64,000 bases of DNA from an uncultured Collinsella sp. (GCA_958450865.1 CAUDNY010000008.1:1-64000), one strand, 5' to 3'; positions 1 to 9,123 are shown, numbered from the stretch's first letter. The notes: generated by a model from the letters alone, not told the origin. A program made the numbers and translations.

Positions 1-60
1 CCGTGGGAGGCCAGGGCGCCGCTGACCGGTGGACGGCACCGAGCCGTACGCTTGAACTGA
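1..60 (+). other. Possible 3' end of an upstream gene, cut by the window edge
   Basis: Frame 1 is open from the first base to a TGA at 58-60, giving 19 residues, and a strong hairpin terminator follows at once. That arrangement fits the tail of a gene entering from the left, but 19 codons are too few to name it. Frame 3 is also open past this point, so even the frame is uncertain, and an RNA gene is possible too. Confidence 0.3.
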
Positions 61-62
61 AG

Positions 63-93
63 AAGGGGGAGGCCTCGCGCCCCCCCCTTTTTT
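63..93 (+). terminator. Intrinsic terminator of the left-edge transcript
   Basis: A G-rich left arm (AAGGGGGAGGC) pairs with a C-rich right arm (GCCCCCCCTT), and a run of T follows. It ends whatever transcript enters the window from the left. Confidence 0.7.
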
Positions 94-156
94 CGTTTAC
101 GTGGCGTAAATGACTCAATTACACCAGACGATCTTGTTGTTTTTGGTATTGAGCCT

Positions 157-624
157 TTATTTAAAGAAAATAAATCGTATAACAAGGGCAACTGCTATGG
201 CCGCAATGATCAAAAGCAGAATTGTCAGCTGATGCTGCTTGTGTCGTTTACTTGACGAAACGAAGATTGATTTTCCCTGTTTTGGCGTTTCGAGATAGCG
301 AGCCGAGTGCGTCAAGGTTTGCTTGGGTCGAGGCCCTCTTTGTCGATGAGCGGCGGATGCTTTCATCGGCTCATCCCTATCTGCGCTGTTTTTAGATAAT
401 GGTGCGTCTTTCAGATACACAGGGTCACCCGAGGCCACGCCCATATGCTTGCGTCCCGTTTGCGCATCTTCGAGTGTTTGATATCGGTTTCTTGTCACAT
501 ATTCGGGCTCTTGATCATTGATGGGCTCTTGCGAGATGTGGGGGCGGTGGAATCGAATCGGTTGCGGGCTGGACACTTCGTCCTGCTCCGGCATAAGCGT
601 GTTGTCCTGTTTTTGATCGTCCAT
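157..624 (-). CDS. Hypothetical tail-anchored membrane protein
   Basis: The 155-residue protein has no recognised domain. Residues 1 to about 128 are hydrophilic, charged and probably disordered, rich in Gln, Pro, Arg and Lys. One hydrophobic segment at the extreme C-terminus (LTILLLIIAAIAVALVIRFIF) is followed only by FK, so the protein probably sits in the membrane with its N-terminal part in the cytoplasm. There is no signal peptide. An AAGGGC ribosome site precedes the ATG. The gene is visibly AT-richer than its neighbours and diverges from hsp20. Function unknown. Confidence 0.7.
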   Translation of the reverse strand: MDDQKQDNTLMPEQDEVSSPQPIRFHRPHISQEPINDQEPEYVTRNRYQTLEDAQTGRKHMGVASGDPVYLKDAPLSKNSADRDEPMKASAAHRQRGPRPKQTLTHSARYLETPKQGKSIFVSSSKRHKQHQLTILLLIIAAIAVALVIRFIFFK

Positions 625-899
625 GATGCCCTTAGTTCGTCATCAATATCGTTTATGCGCCCATTGTAAGTCAGCCGTCTGGTTTTGATGAGATTGCATA
701 CATTATTTAAGCCTTAGTTCAAATTCCGTTTATCAGACAAAACCTTAGTCAGCTAGACTTAGATATGCTTATATTACTAGACTCAAAAAACTTTATAGTC
801 GATGTATATATAAGAAGCGGTTGGGCATATATAAGAGCGTCAAAAGAAGTCCCAGTCACCTAGAAGATGGCTCGGCAGTCCTTACAAGGAGTGGTAAAC
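625..899. promoter_or_regulatory. Divergent promoter region between the tail-anchored protein and hsp20
   Basis: This AT-rich spacer carries two pairs of direct repeats. CTAGACTTA at 753-761 recurs as CTAGACTCA at 777-785, 24 bp on. ATATATAAGAAGCG at 806-819 recurs as ATATATAAGAGCG at 827-839, 21 bp on. The TATATAAG stretches are possible -10 elements for hsp20. Small heat-shock genes are usually stress-controlled, so the repeats may bind a heat-shock repressor. No canonical CIRCE or HAIR element is seen. Confidence 0.45.
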
Positions 900-1331
900 A
901 TGGCAAGCATGGTTCCTTATCGTTCGGTTTTTGGCGTTCGTCCTTCTGCTAGCTCGCTTTTCGATCTGTTTGATGACATGACCGACCTGGCGAATAGCTC
1001 GATTGCCTCCAAGGCGTTCCCCGTTGACGTTGAGGACAAGGGCGATGGCTACGAGGTCAAGGCGTATCTGACCGGTGTCGCCAAGGATGACATCGACGTC
1101 GAGCTCAATGAGGGCCGCCTGTCGATCAGTGTGAACGTCGAGGAGAGCGCCGAAAACGAGGGCAAGAACTTCCTCCAGAAGGAGTTCGGCTCGTACAGCG
1201 CGACGCGCGGCGTGTATCTGAAGGATGCTTCGAGCGAGGGCCTTTCTGCAAAGTACGCTGACGGCATCCTTACCGTCACGGTTCCCAAGATTGTCGAGAA
1301 GAAGAACGTTACGAAGATTTCTATCGACTAA
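900..1331 (+). CDS. Small heat shock protein, Hsp20 / alpha-crystallin family
   Basis: This is a 143-residue ATP-independent holdase chaperone that would bind unfolding proteins in the cytoplasm. The alpha-crystallin domain spans roughly residues 38-143 and includes GILTVTVPK, the family's G-x-L-x-x-x-x-P-K signature. The C-terminus ends KISID, a short I-x-I-type tail used in oligomer assembly. The start at 900 is chosen because AAGGAGTGG lies just upstream; an in-frame ATG at 867 has no such site. A strong terminator follows, so the gene is probably monocistronic. Confidence 0.93.
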   Translation: MASMVPYRSVFGVRPSASSLFDLFDDMTDLANSSIASKAFPVDVEDKGDGYEVKAYLTGVAKDDIDVELNEGRLSISVNVEESAENEGKNFLQKEFGSYSATRGVYLKDASSEGLSAKYADGILTVTVPKIVEKKNVTKISID

Positions 1332-1363
1332 CGATGGCTCTGCTTCAATCGAGAGTATGAATT

Positions 1364-1400
1364 AAGGGGGCTGGGAAGTGATTCCCAGCCCCCTTTTGTT
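1364..1400. terminator. Strong terminator after hsp20
   Basis: Perfect 14-bp arms, AAGGGGGCTGGGAA at 1364-1377 and TTCCCAGCCCCCTT at 1382-1395, enclose a GTGA loop and are followed by TTGTTGT. It lies between convergent genes and may also stop the MBL gene from the other side. Confidence 0.9.
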
Positions 1401-1412
1401 GTCTTGAGTGGG

Positions 1413-2222
1413 CTATTGAATAGTTGTCGGTTGATACTGACTTGCAGGGCGTATCGAGAGCTTCCGTGGCCCTTGAAGACAGGTGGCTGAGCTGCCGAGT
1501 TCATCATCGAGACTTGCATCAAGCGCGTTGGCATAGCTTTTGACGGTAAGGCTTGGACGATTATTGTCCTGGCTGATGTGCATGGCGATGAGCTGTTCTG
1601 TGCGATCGGTAACAAGTTCTTGCGCGGCTTCGGCGGCTTGGTTGTTGGAGAGATGCCCCTTTGTGGACAGGATGCGCTCCTGAAGAAAACGTGGGTACGG
1701 TCCTTCGCGCAACATAGTTACATCGTGGTTGCTTTCGAGCGCGAGAACTCGACAGTCTTTGAGGATGCCTATGGCCTTGCTCGACAACTCTCCGGTGTCG
1801 GTGGCAAACCCAATGGAATCATCGAGAGCATTGAATCGATAGCCGACAGGATTGATGACATCGTGCGATGTTGAGTAGGTTTGTACCTGGATGCCGGCAA
1901 TGGGGAGCGTGTCGCCGGGGTCAAATTCCTCCACGGGCAGGTGCGCGAGGTTTTCTTTGCATGAAAGGGTGTCCCTACTGGCAAAGAGGGGACCATGCCA
2001 GTGCTTGCACCATACATCGAGCCCCTTGATATGGTCTCCATGCTCATGAGTGATTACAAGAGCGGCGACGTCGTCTGCCGAGAGGCCAAGCTCCGCCATG
2101 CGTTTAAGTGTCTCGCGGCGGGACAGGCCGTTATCGATCATGATGAGCCCCTGAGGCCCCTCGACGAGTGCGCAGTTGCCTTTTGAGCCGCTGCCGAGGA
2201 TATGAAGGTGCAGGCGAGACAT
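1413..2222 (-). CDS. MBL-fold metallo-hydrolase, YycJ/WalJ-like
   Basis: The 269-residue protein opens with HILGSGSKGN and carries THEHGDHIKG, the metallo-beta-lactamase-fold H-x-H-x-D-H zinc motif, near residue 60. Later Asp and His residues (FATDTGE, MHISQDN) complete the two-metal site. This composition matches the YycJ/WalJ group, thought to act on nucleic acids. The ATG at 2222 is chosen because family members start just before this glycine-rich strand; 27 further codons upstream look untranslated. It diverges from tilS across 48 bp, so the promoters are shared. Confidence 0.85.
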   Translation of the reverse strand: MSRLHLHILGSGSKGNCALVEGPQGLIMIDNGLSRRETLKRMAELGLSADDVAALVITHEHGDHIKGLDVWCKHWHGPLFASRDTLSCKENLAHLPVEEFDPGDTLPIAGIQVQTYSTSHDVINPVGYRFNALDDSIGFATDTGELSSKAIGILKDCRVLALESNHDVTMLREGPYPRFLQERILSTKGHLSNNQAAEAAQELVTDRTEQLIAMHISQDNNRPSLTVKSYANALDASLDDELGSSATCLQGPRKLSIRPASQYQPTTIQ

Positions 2223-2270
2223 AAGATTCCAAAGGATACAATGGGTGCGGACGAATAGAGGAGGAAGCGA

Positions 2271-3812
2271 ATGCCAACGGTATCTCAGCACTATGGACAT
2301 CATGCCGCGCCGAGGACGGATAAGAACGTTCTGGCAACGCGGCAGACCGCTGCCCCCGTAGTGCTCATGGTATCAGGCGGTGCGGACTCGACGGCGCTGC
2401 TCCTTATGGCTTGCACATCAAAGCTGGATATCCAGGACGGGCGCGGCATCGCTTCCATTGCACGCGAGCGTTTGCACGTGCTGCATGTGAACCATCATCT
2501 GCGCGGGGAGGCATCCGATGGCGACGAGGCCTTTGTACGTGATTTGTGCGTGCAATACGGCTTGCCGCTGTGCGTTGAGCATGCCTATTTTGATGACGAA
2601 TCGGGCAATATCGAGGCTGCGGCCCGCGAGGTGCGCTATGCCGCGGCACGGAGATATGTTCGCGAACTTTGTGCCGAATCGGGCGCACCGCGGACGGCGG
2701 CTCGTATCTGTACCGCGCATACCTCGTCGGACCGCGCGGAAACATTTTTGATGAATGCCATTAAAGGGTCGGGTCCCGCGGGTCTATCAAGCATTCCACG
2801 CCGTCGGAACATTGTGGTGCGCCCCTTGCTCGACCTCACGCATGATGAGCTCGTGAGCTATCTGCAGGTGCACGGTCAGCCATGGCGGGAAGATGAAAGC
2901 AACGAGGACGTTTCGTACCTGCGTAACTATGTGCGCCATCGGGTGATGCCGGTGGTGGCGCAGCGCAACACGAACGTCTGTAAGACGATTGGCGCCGCTT
3001 GCGAAATTCTGGGCGACGAAGACGCCTTTCTTTCCCAGCTTTCGGCACAGGCGTTTCGAAGCTGCCTGCGTAAGGAGGCGGCGGGCGCGCTGGTGCTCGA
3101 TGCCAGGCGCCTTGCTGCGGCCGAGGTGGTAATCGCGCGGCGCATCGTGCGACTGGCGATTAAGCGCATCGATCCGGACGCTCGTCCAGAGATGCGACAT
3201 GTGGAGCGAGTCCTTTCCTGCGTTGCCGAGGGCGCCGGCTCGGTCACGCTTCCGGCGGGGATTGACGCACGCATTGAGTTTGGCATGCTGGCGTTTAAGG
3301 CGCCGGCGGCTCGCGAGGGCCTGGTCGCGGACTGGATTACCATACCCGGCCGTTTGCCGCTGGGCGGGGGACGTATGCTGGTTGCAGAGCCGATGGCCGT
3401 TGAGCCGGGATGCGATATCGTGCGCCGCGCCCGTGAGCTTGCGGCTGCCGGGGAAGTGACAGCTTTGGTAGACGCGGCTGCCCTGGGTTTTGCCGACAGC
3501 GATAGTGAGCGGATCCTGGCGGGCTCGCGTGGCGAGATCCCTGCCGAGGCGCGATTGGCGCGCCTGTGGGTGGACGGTCCCGCACCGGGAGACGTGATGT
3601 GCCCGTTAGGGATGAGTGGTCGAAGCAAGAAAGTATCCGACTTGCTAGGTGAGGCTCGCATTCCCGTTTCCGAGCGCGCCGGCGTGCCAATGGTGAGGAC
3701 GGCGCCGGGGGGTGCCGTGGTGTGGGTCGCCGGAGTTCGCGCGGACGAGCGTTTTAAGTGCACGGCCGCAACGCGCGTGGCATATCTGCTCCGCGTGGTC
3801 GATGCGGAATAG
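2271..3812 (+). CDS. tilS: tRNA(Ile)-lysidine synthase
   Basis: TilS uses ATP and lysine to convert C34 of the CAU-anticodon tRNA-Ile to lysidine, so that it reads AUA codons. The PP-loop SGGADS lies near residues 35-40, followed by the family stretches HHLRGE and SDRAETFLMNAIKGSG. The N-terminal ATPase domain covers about residues 30-230 and the C-terminal substrate-binding region ends near residue 513, a usual length. A strong AGAGGAGGAAG site precedes the ATG. It heads the conserved tilS-hpt-ftsH cluster. Confidence 0.93.
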   Translation: MPTVSQHYGHHAAPRTDKNVLATRQTAAPVVLMVSGGADSTALLLMACTSKLDIQDGRGIASIARERLHVLHVNHHLRGEASDGDEAFVRDLCVQYGLPLCVEHAYFDDESGNIEAAAREVRYAAARRYVRELCAESGAPRTAARICTAHTSSDRAETFLMNAIKGSGPAGLSSIPRRRNIVVRPLLDLTHDELVSYLQVHGQPWREDESNEDVSYLRNYVRHRVMPVVAQRNTNVCKTIGAACEILGDEDAFLSQLSAQAFRSCLRKEAAGALVLDARRLAAAEVVIARRIVRLAIKRIDPDARPEMRHVERVLSCVAEGAGSVTLPAGIDARIEFGMLAFKAPAAREGLVADWITIPGRLPLGGGRMLVAEPMAVEPGCDIVRRARELAAAGEVTALVDAAALGFADSDSERILAGSRGEIPAEARLARLWVDGPAPGDVMCPLGMSGRSKKVSDLLGEARIPVSERAGVPMVRTAPGGAVVWVAGVRADERFKCTAATRVAYLLRVVDAE

Positions 3813-3897
3813 CGTCCCACGCCTGCTATTCTGTGCGACGTTGACGGTATTCCCGCGCTGATGGTGCGCGGGCTGGAAAATATACCCCGTGCGCTGC

Positions 3898-3903
3898 TAG
3901 AAT
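3898..3903 (+). promoter_or_regulatory. Candidate -10 element of hpt
   Basis: TAGAAT lies 57 bp before the hpt start. No good -35 is visible, and a GC-rich hairpin (CCCGCGC/GTGCGCGGG, near 3851-3871) lies upstream. hpt may also be read through from tilS. Confidence 0.3.
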
Positions 3904-3960
3904 GTGTAGTTCGCGTCCATACGGCGGTGTGTGGGCGATTAAGCACAAGAAAGGGTTGTC

Positions 3961-4509
3961 ATGGCTTCTCAACATCCGGATATCGAGAAGGTTCTGTTTA
4001 CGCAGGAGGATATCGACGGTATCGTCTCTCGCTTGGGCGAGCAGATTACGCGCGACTATGCGGGTAAGGATCTGGTGCTGATTGCGGTCCTGCGCGGCGC
4101 CGTGGTCTTTATGGGCGACCTGATGCGTAAGATCGAGCTGCCGACCAACATCGATTTCATGGCTGTTTCGAGCTATGGCGACGGTGTGAAGTCTTCGGGC
4201 ATCGTGCGTATCATTAAGGACCTGGATATCGACATCCGTGGTCGCGACGTGCTGATCGTCGAGGACATTCTGGACTCGGGGCTGACGCTCAAGTATCTGA
4301 TGAAGAACCTTGAGAGCCGCAAGCCCGCCTCGCTGGAGGTCGCCGCCTTCCTGTGGAAGGACGTTGAGGACCGCGTCTCGGCCGTCACGCCCAAGTATGT
4401 TGGAACCCATTGCCCCGATGCCTTTGTGGTGGGCTACGGCCTCGACTATGCCGAGCGCTATCGTAACCTTCCGTATCTGGGCATTTTGAAACCGGAGGTT
4501 TATTCGTAA
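3961..4509 (+). CDS. hpt: Hypoxanthine phosphoribosyltransferase
   Basis: This 182-residue purine-salvage enzyme transfers phosphoribose from PRPP to hypoxanthine or guanine, giving IMP or GMP. The PRPP-binding motif VLIVEDILDSGLTL sits near residues 97-110 and the N-terminal LIAVLRGAVVFMGDL stretch is typical. Length is standard for bacterial Hpt. The gene lies between tilS and ftsH as in many Gram-positive bacteria, and its stop codon is separated from the ftsH ATG by one base, so the two genes are co-transcribed and probably translationally coupled. Confidence 0.95.
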   Translation: MASQHPDIEKVLFTQEDIDGIVSRLGEQITRDYAGKDLVLIAVLRGAVVFMGDLMRKIELPTNIDFMAVSSYGDGVKSSGIVRIIKDLDIDIRGRDVLIVEDILDSGLTLKYLMKNLESRKPASLEVAAFLWKDVEDRVSAVTPKYVGTHCPDAFVVGYGLDYAERYRNLPYLGILKPEVYS

Positions 4510-4510
4510 G

Positions 4511-6658
4511 ATGCCCGACGACCGTAACGACAACAATTCCCAGACTCCCCGGGACCCAAAGATCCCGGGGATGCCCGGAGGCAAGAAGCCCACGCGTACG
4601 GGCTGGCTGTATTTTATTTTGGCTTGCGCGCTTCTGGGCTATGCCTTCTTTAATATGGGCTCCGGCTTTGCCAGCTCCAGCAATACCGTCAAGCTCGCGA
4701 CGAGCGAGATGGTCAGCGCCATTAAGCAGGATCGCGTCGAAGATTTGACCTATACGGTTCAAGACGGAAGCGTGGCGGGTCATTACTGGAAGACGAAAAA
4801 GGACAAGGGCGATACGAGCGAGCTAAAGAGCTTTTCCTCGACCTATGTCGGCTCCGATTCGCTTGCCGAGCTTATGGCGGAGCACCCCGACACCAAGTAC
4901 ATCGTCAACACCAACGACCCCGATTTTTGGGGCGACTTGGCGATGAGCGTGCTGCCGACGATTGCCCTGATCGCCATCATGTTCTACTTTATGCGCCAGA
5001 TGATGGGCGCCAATAATAGGAACATGCAGTTTGGCAAGACCAATGCCAAGACCAACGAGGCTACGCGTCCCAAGGTCAAGTTTGAGGATGTTGCCGGCGT
5101 GGACGAGGCCGTCGAGGAACTCGAGGAGATCCGCGACTTCCTGAGCGATCCGGACCGCTATCGCAAGCTGGGTGCCAAGATTCCGCGCGGCGTTTTGCTG
5201 GTGGGCCCTCCGGGTACCGGTAAGACGCTGCTGGCCAAGGCCGTTGCCGGCGAGGCGGGCGTGCCGTTCTTTAGCATCTCGGGTTCTGACTTTGTCGAGA
5301 TGTTCGTGGGCGTTGGCGCCAGCCGCGTGCGCGACCTTTTTAAGGAGGCCAAGTCCCAGGCTCCGTCAATCATCTTTATTGACGAGATCGATGCCGTGGG
5401 ACGTCAGCGCGGAGCCGGCTTGGGCGGCGGCCACGACGAGCGCGAGCAGACGCTTAACCAACTGCTGGTCGAGATGGACGGTTTTGAGGAGAGCGAGTCG
5501 GTCATCCTGATCGCTGCCACCAACCGCCCCGATATTCTGGATCCGGCGCTGCTGCGTCCCGGCCGTTTTGACCGTCAGGTCACGGTCGACCGTCCGGACG
5601 TAAAGGGCCGCGAGCAGATCTTGCGCGTGCATGCTGAGAACAAGCCGATGGACGAGGACGTTAAGTTTGAGAAGCTCGCCCAGATGACCGTTGGCTTTAC
5701 TGGTGCCGATTTGGCGAACCTGCTCAACGAGTCTGCGCTGCTGGCCGCTCGTCGTCATCGTTCTGTGATCTCGATGGACGAGGTCGAGGAGTCGATGGAG
5801 CGTGTGATTGCCGGACCGCAACGCAAGGGCCGCGTGATGACCGAAGCCGAGCGCACCACGATTGCTTACCACGAGAGCGGTCACGCCCTGGTGGGCCACA
5901 TCCTGGAGCACTCCGATCCGGTCCACAAGATCTCGATCGTCAGCCGCGGTCAGGCTCTGGGCTACACGCTGCAGCTTCCGCAGGAGGACCACTTCCTCAA
6001 GACCAAGAACGAGATGCTCGACGAGCTCGCCGTGTTCTTGGGCGGTCGCGTTGCCGAGGAGCTCATGTGCGATGACATTACGTCGGGCGCGAGCAACGAC
6101 CTGGAGCGTGCGACCAAGATGGCGCGCGAGATGGTTACGCGTCTGGGCATGAGCGAGGAGCTGGGCACGCAAGTGTTTGGTGAGGCGCAGCATCAGGTAT
6201 TCCTGGGCCGCGATTACGCCGATCACCAGGATTACTCCGAGGAGACGGCGCGCCGCATCGATATCGAGGTTCAGCGCATCATGCGCGAAGCCCATCGCCG
6301 TGCGGTCGAGATTTTGGATGCCCGTCGCGATCAGCTCGATCTGATGGCGAAGGTACTGCTTGAGCGCGAGACCGTCGAAGGCGACGCCGTGAACGCCCTG
6401 CTCGACAACGAGTGGGATGCCTACCTTGAGCGCGAGGGCGATATCCTGGCGGCCAAGGAGGAGCGCAACGCCAAGGCGGCTGGCATGCCGACCAAGAAGC
6501 GCTCGCCTCGCATGAGCGAGGAGGAGCTGGCGGCTGATGCCGCGGCCTTTGCGCAGGCGGCCATGCAGGAGGATGCCGACGTCGCATCCGAGGATGCTGA
6601 CGATGCCGAGAGCGCTGACGAAAAGAAGGCCGACGGCAATACTGACGTCGACGAGTAA
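4511..6658 (+). CDS. ftsH: ATP-dependent zinc metalloprotease FtsH
   Basis: FtsH is a membrane-anchored hexameric AAA+ protease that extracts and degrades membrane and short-lived cytoplasmic proteins. Two transmembrane segments (about residues 31-48 and 145-163) flank a small extracytoplasmic domain. The AAA module has Walker A GPPGTGKT at 232-239 and Walker B IIFIDEID. The zinc motif HESGH lies at 454-458. At 715 residues it is longer than E. coli FtsH because of a Glu/Asp/Ala-rich C-terminal tail of about 70 residues. Last gene of the tilS-hpt-ftsH unit. Confidence 0.97.
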   Translation: MPDDRNDNNSQTPRDPKIPGMPGGKKPTRTGWLYFILACALLGYAFFNMGSGFASSSNTVKLATSEMVSAIKQDRVEDLTYTVQDGSVAGHYWKTKKDKGDTSELKSFSSTYVGSDSLAELMAEHPDTKYIVNTNDPDFWGDLAMSVLPTIALIAIMFYFMRQMMGANNRNMQFGKTNAKTNEATRPKVKFEDVAGVDEAVEELEEIRDFLSDPDRYRKLGAKIPRGVLLVGPPGTGKTLLAKAVAGEAGVPFFSISGSDFVEMFVGVGASRVRDLFKEAKSQAPSIIFIDEIDAVGRQRGAGLGGGHDEREQTLNQLLVEMDGFEESESVILIAATNRPDILDPALLRPGRFDRQVTVDRPDVKGREQILRVHAENKPMDEDVKFEKLAQMTVGFTGADLANLLNESALLAARRHRSVISMDEVEESMERVIAGPQRKGRVMTEAERTTIAYHESGHALVGHILEHSDPVHKISIVSRGQALGYTLQLPQEDHFLKTKNEMLDELAVFLGGRVAEELMCDDITSGASNDLERATKMAREMVTRLGMSEELGTQVFGEAQHQVFLGRDYADHQDYSEETARRIDIEVQRIMREAHRRAVEILDARRDQLDLMAKVLLERETVEGDAVNALLDNEWDAYLEREGDILAAKEERNAKAAGMPTKKRSPRMSEEELAADAAAFAQAAMQEDADVASEDADDAESADEKKADGNTDVDE

Positions 6659-6670
6659 TCTTTGTCACGA

Positions 6671-6708
6671 AAGCCTCCGCGGGGAAACCTGCGGAGGCTT
6701 TTTCTTTT
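6671..6708 (+). terminator. Intrinsic terminator of ftsH
   Basis: AAGCCTCCGC (6671-6680) and GCGGAGGCTT (6691-6700) form a perfect 10-bp stem followed by TTTCTTTT. Confidence 0.95.
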
Positions 6709-6726
6709 GAGCGATATGGGGCCATC

Positions 6727-6814
6727 TGTTGATTGGGGACAGACTTAAATTATGTTGATTGGGGACAGACTTAAATGAGCGTTTTCACGCATTTAAGTCT
6801 GTCCCCAATCAACA
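6727..6814. repeat. Triplet of 24-bp GGGGACAGACTTAAAT repeats, two direct and one inverted
   Basis: A 24-bp unit (TGTTGATTGGGGACAGAC followed by TTAAAT) occurs at 6727-6750 and 6753-6776 and in inverted orientation at 6791-6814. The second and third copies form a perfect hairpin around a 14-bp loop. Repeats containing GGGGACAGACTTA are widely scattered in bacterial genomes and often accompany IS200-like or REP transposases; that link is recalled, not tested. No transposase gene is present here. Confidence 0.8.
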
Positions 6815-6873
6815 TTGCTGAGGCACTTTGCTCAGCTAAAGCGTACAATAGCGCCTATGCGAAAGGGGAACAG

Positions 6874-8064
6874 ATGATCAACGAAACTATGTATGCTCGC
6901 GGTGCGGAAAGCTCCATCATCCGTGAGATCTTTAGCTACGGCCTTGAGCGCAAAGCGCAGATCGGCGCGGAAAACGTGTTCGATTTCTCACTGGGTAACC
7001 CGAGCGTTCCGGCACCTGCCGCCGTGGCTGAGTCCATTAAGAAGGCCTTGGAGCTGCCGAGCGACCAGCTGCATGGATACACGCCTGCATCGGGTCTGCC
7101 GCAGTGCCGTACCGCCGTGGCCGAGTCGCTCAACCGCCGTTTTGGCACGAGCTATGAGGGCAAGGACGTCTTTATGACGGTGGGTGCCGCGGCTTCGCTC
7201 ACCTGCACGCTCAACGCGATTACCAATCCGGGCGACGAGGTCATCGTTATCGCTCCGTACTTCCCGGAGTATCGCGTGTGGATCGAGAAAGCTGGTTGCA
7301 CGTGCGTCGAGGCGCTCGCCGATGAAGATACGTTCCAGCTGAGCGTGAGTAACGTGCTCAAGGCGATTACCGATAAGACGGCTGCCGTCATTATCGACTC
7401 ACCCAACAACCCGACCGGTGCCGTGTATACGCGCGATACACTGACGCGACTGGCCAATGTTTTACGCGAGGTCAACGCCAAGCGCGATCCCGAGAATCCG
7501 ATTATGCTCATCTCTGATGAGCCGTACCGCGAGATCGTGTACGGTGCCGAGGTGCCTTGGGTGCCCTCGATCTACGAGAACACCGTGGTGTGCTACTCGT
7601 ATTCCAAGTCGCTTTCGCTACCGGGCGAGCGCGTGGGGTGGATTTTGGTTCCCAATACCAATCCGCAGGCTGCTCGCCTGATGCCGGCCGTTGCCGGTGC
7701 CGCCCGCACGCTGGGCTTCGTGTGCGCACCGGCCCTCTTCCAGCGTGTAATCATCGACTGCATTGATGAACCGAGCGATGTCGAGGCCTATGCGCGCAAC
7801 CGCACCGCGCTTACCGACGCACTAGCGGAGTACGGCTACACCTATGTTGAGCCGGATGGCGCGTTCTACCTGTGGGTGAAAGCGCTGGAGCCCGATGCAA
7901 ACGCCTTCTGCGAGCGCGCAAAGAAGTATGAGCTGCTCGCGGTGCCTTCGGATAGCTTTGGCATGCCGGGCTGGTTCCGCCTTGGCTACTGCGTGAGCTA
8001 CGAGACTATCGTCGACTCGCTGCCTGCCTGGGAGCAACTGGCCGACGAATATCGTCGAAAGTAA
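6874..8064 (+). CDS. Pyridoxal-phosphate aminotransferase, class I/II (AspC-like)
   Basis: The 396-residue fold-type I aminotransferase would move an amino group between an amino acid and a 2-oxo acid in the cytoplasm. The N-terminal half has PYFPEYRVW and IIDSPNNPTGAVYT. The PLP-binding lysine lies in YSYSKSLSLPGERVGW, the SxSK signature. The substrate-binding Arg is in the C-terminal GWFRLGYC stretch. The start at 6874 follows AAAGGGGA; an earlier in-frame ATG at 6775 lies inside the repeat element. Exact substrate unknown; an aspartate or aromatic type is plausible. Confidence 0.88.
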   Translation: MINETMYARGAESSIIREIFSYGLERKAQIGAENVFDFSLGNPSVPAPAAVAESIKKALELPSDQLHGYTPASGLPQCRTAVAESLNRRFGTSYEGKDVFMTVGAAASLTCTLNAITNPGDEVIVIAPYFPEYRVWIEKAGCTCVEALADEDTFQLSVSNVLKAITDKTAAVIIDSPNNPTGAVYTRDTLTRLANVLREVNAKRDPENPIMLISDEPYREIVYGAEVPWVPSIYENTVVCYSYSKSLSLPGERVGWILVPNTNPQAARLMPAVAGAARTLGFVCAPALFQRVIIDCIDEPSDVEAYARNRTALTDALAEYGYTYVEPDGAFYLWVKALEPDANAFCERAKKYELLAVPSDSFGMPGWFRLGYCVSYETIVDSLPAWEQLADEYRRK

Positions 8065-8092
8065 AGCGCTCTGCTTACAATGTTTTACGTGA

Positions 8093-8123
8093 AACGGGGT
8101 TTGGTGCTAAGCCAGACCCCGTT
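8093..8123 (+). terminator. Hairpin after the aminotransferase gene, possible terminator
   Basis: AACGGGGTTTGG at 8093-8104 pairs with CCAGACCCCGTT at 8112-8123 over 12 bp with one G-T pair. No T run follows, so it may be a weak terminator or an RNA-stability element. Confidence 0.5.
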
Positions 8124-8178
8124 GTCTATGTCGTTGTGTGATTGGGATGAAGCAGTTTTACGACTGCCGAAAGCTATG

Positions 8179-8197
8179 CGTACAATGAATGTACGCG
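8179..8197. promoter_or_regulatory. Palindrome overlapping the -10 of the PHP gene
   Basis: GCGTACA and TGTACGC flank ATGAA to form a perfect 7-bp dyad, and TACAAT within it (8181-8186) resembles a -10 box about 38 bp before the start codon. A repressor bound here would block transcription. Confidence 0.4.
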
Positions 8198-8223
8198 ACG
8201 GCCATACTGGACAAGGAGACCCG

Positions 8224-9045
8224 ATGCCCTACCTGCTTTCTTGTGATATCCATACTCATACGATGTTCTCCGCGCATGCGTACTCAACCATTGAGGAGAA
8301 CATCTATTGGGCGGCAGAGCGCGGCCTTCAGGTGCTCGGTTCTGCCGATCATTTAAGCTCGATGGTTACGCCTTGCCCCAATGACCTGCGCAGTTTCCAG
8401 TTCTTTATTAACCAGGATATCTGGCCGCGCATTTGGAGCGGCGTGCTGGTGCTTCGCGGCGCCGAGGCCGATATCGTTTCGCTGGACGGCAGCTTGTTTG
8501 GCGAAGACATTCCCGTTTCGCTCGATATCGCCGGCGATTCGTATAGTCGTGAGCATTCGCTGTTCGATTTGGTGACGCGTAATTTGGATTATTTGGTGGC
8601 AAGCGTGCATAACCCGCAGTTTGCCGAAGGCGCGACGCTCGCCCAGACGACCCAGATGTACATCAATGCCTTGGAGCACCCCAAGGTGTTCATGCTGGGG
8701 CATACGGGGCGCTCGGGCGTGCCGTATGATATCGATGAGGTGCTGCTGGCGGCCAAGGCCAAGCACAAGATCATCGAGATCAACAACCATAGTCTTGAGC
8801 ATGGCACGGATGCTGAGCATTGGGACGTGTGCCGCAAGATCGCCGAGCGCTGCGCCGAGCTGGGCGTGGGCATTGGCGTGTCGACCGATGCCCACATTGG
8901 CATGGCCATTGGCAAGCTCGACCACGCCCGCAAGATGCTCGACGAGATTCACTTCCCACTGGACCTGATCGTGACGCGCGACCGCGAGACGCTGCTTCGC
9001 GAGATGGCGGCAGCCGGCGTCTGCGACCTGCGCAAGGGCATGTAG
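8224..9045 (+). CDS. PHP-domain phosphoesterase, YcdX-like
   Basis: This 273-residue PHP-family metal-dependent phosphoesterase carries the expected histidine motifs in order: CDIHTHT near residue 6, GSADH, VASVHNPQF, MLGHTGR, EINNHS and GVSTDAHIG. These build a three-metal active site typical of stand-alone PHP enzymes such as YcdX. The substrate is unknown; small phosphate esters are usual. The ATG at 8224 follows AAGGAGAC. A terminator follows, so it is probably transcribed alone. Confidence 0.87.
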   Translation: MPYLLSCDIHTHTMFSAHAYSTIEENIYWAAERGLQVLGSADHLSSMVTPCPNDLRSFQFFINQDIWPRIWSGVLVLRGAEADIVSLDGSLFGEDIPVSLDIAGDSYSREHSLFDLVTRNLDYLVASVHNPQFAEGATLAQTTQMYINALEHPKVFMLGHTGRSGVPYDIDEVLLAAKAKHKIIEINNHSLEHGTDAEHWDVCRKIAERCAELGVGIGVSTDAHIGMAIGKLDHARKMLDEIHFPLDLIVTRDRETLLREMAAAGVCDLRKGM

Positions 9046-9065
9046 CGGCGTTCATAAACCAAGTG

Positions 9066-9100
9066 AAGGGGGCGGTCCAGACGGGCCGCCCCCCTTCTTG
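9066..9100. terminator. Bidirectional terminator between the PHP gene and the RlmD-like gene
   Basis: AAGGGGGCGG at 9066-9075 pairs with CCGCCCCCCTT at 9086-9096, then CTTG. It lies between two convergent genes. Confidence 0.8.
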
Positions 9101-9123
9101 TCCCAAAAATCTACCGGGGTAGA

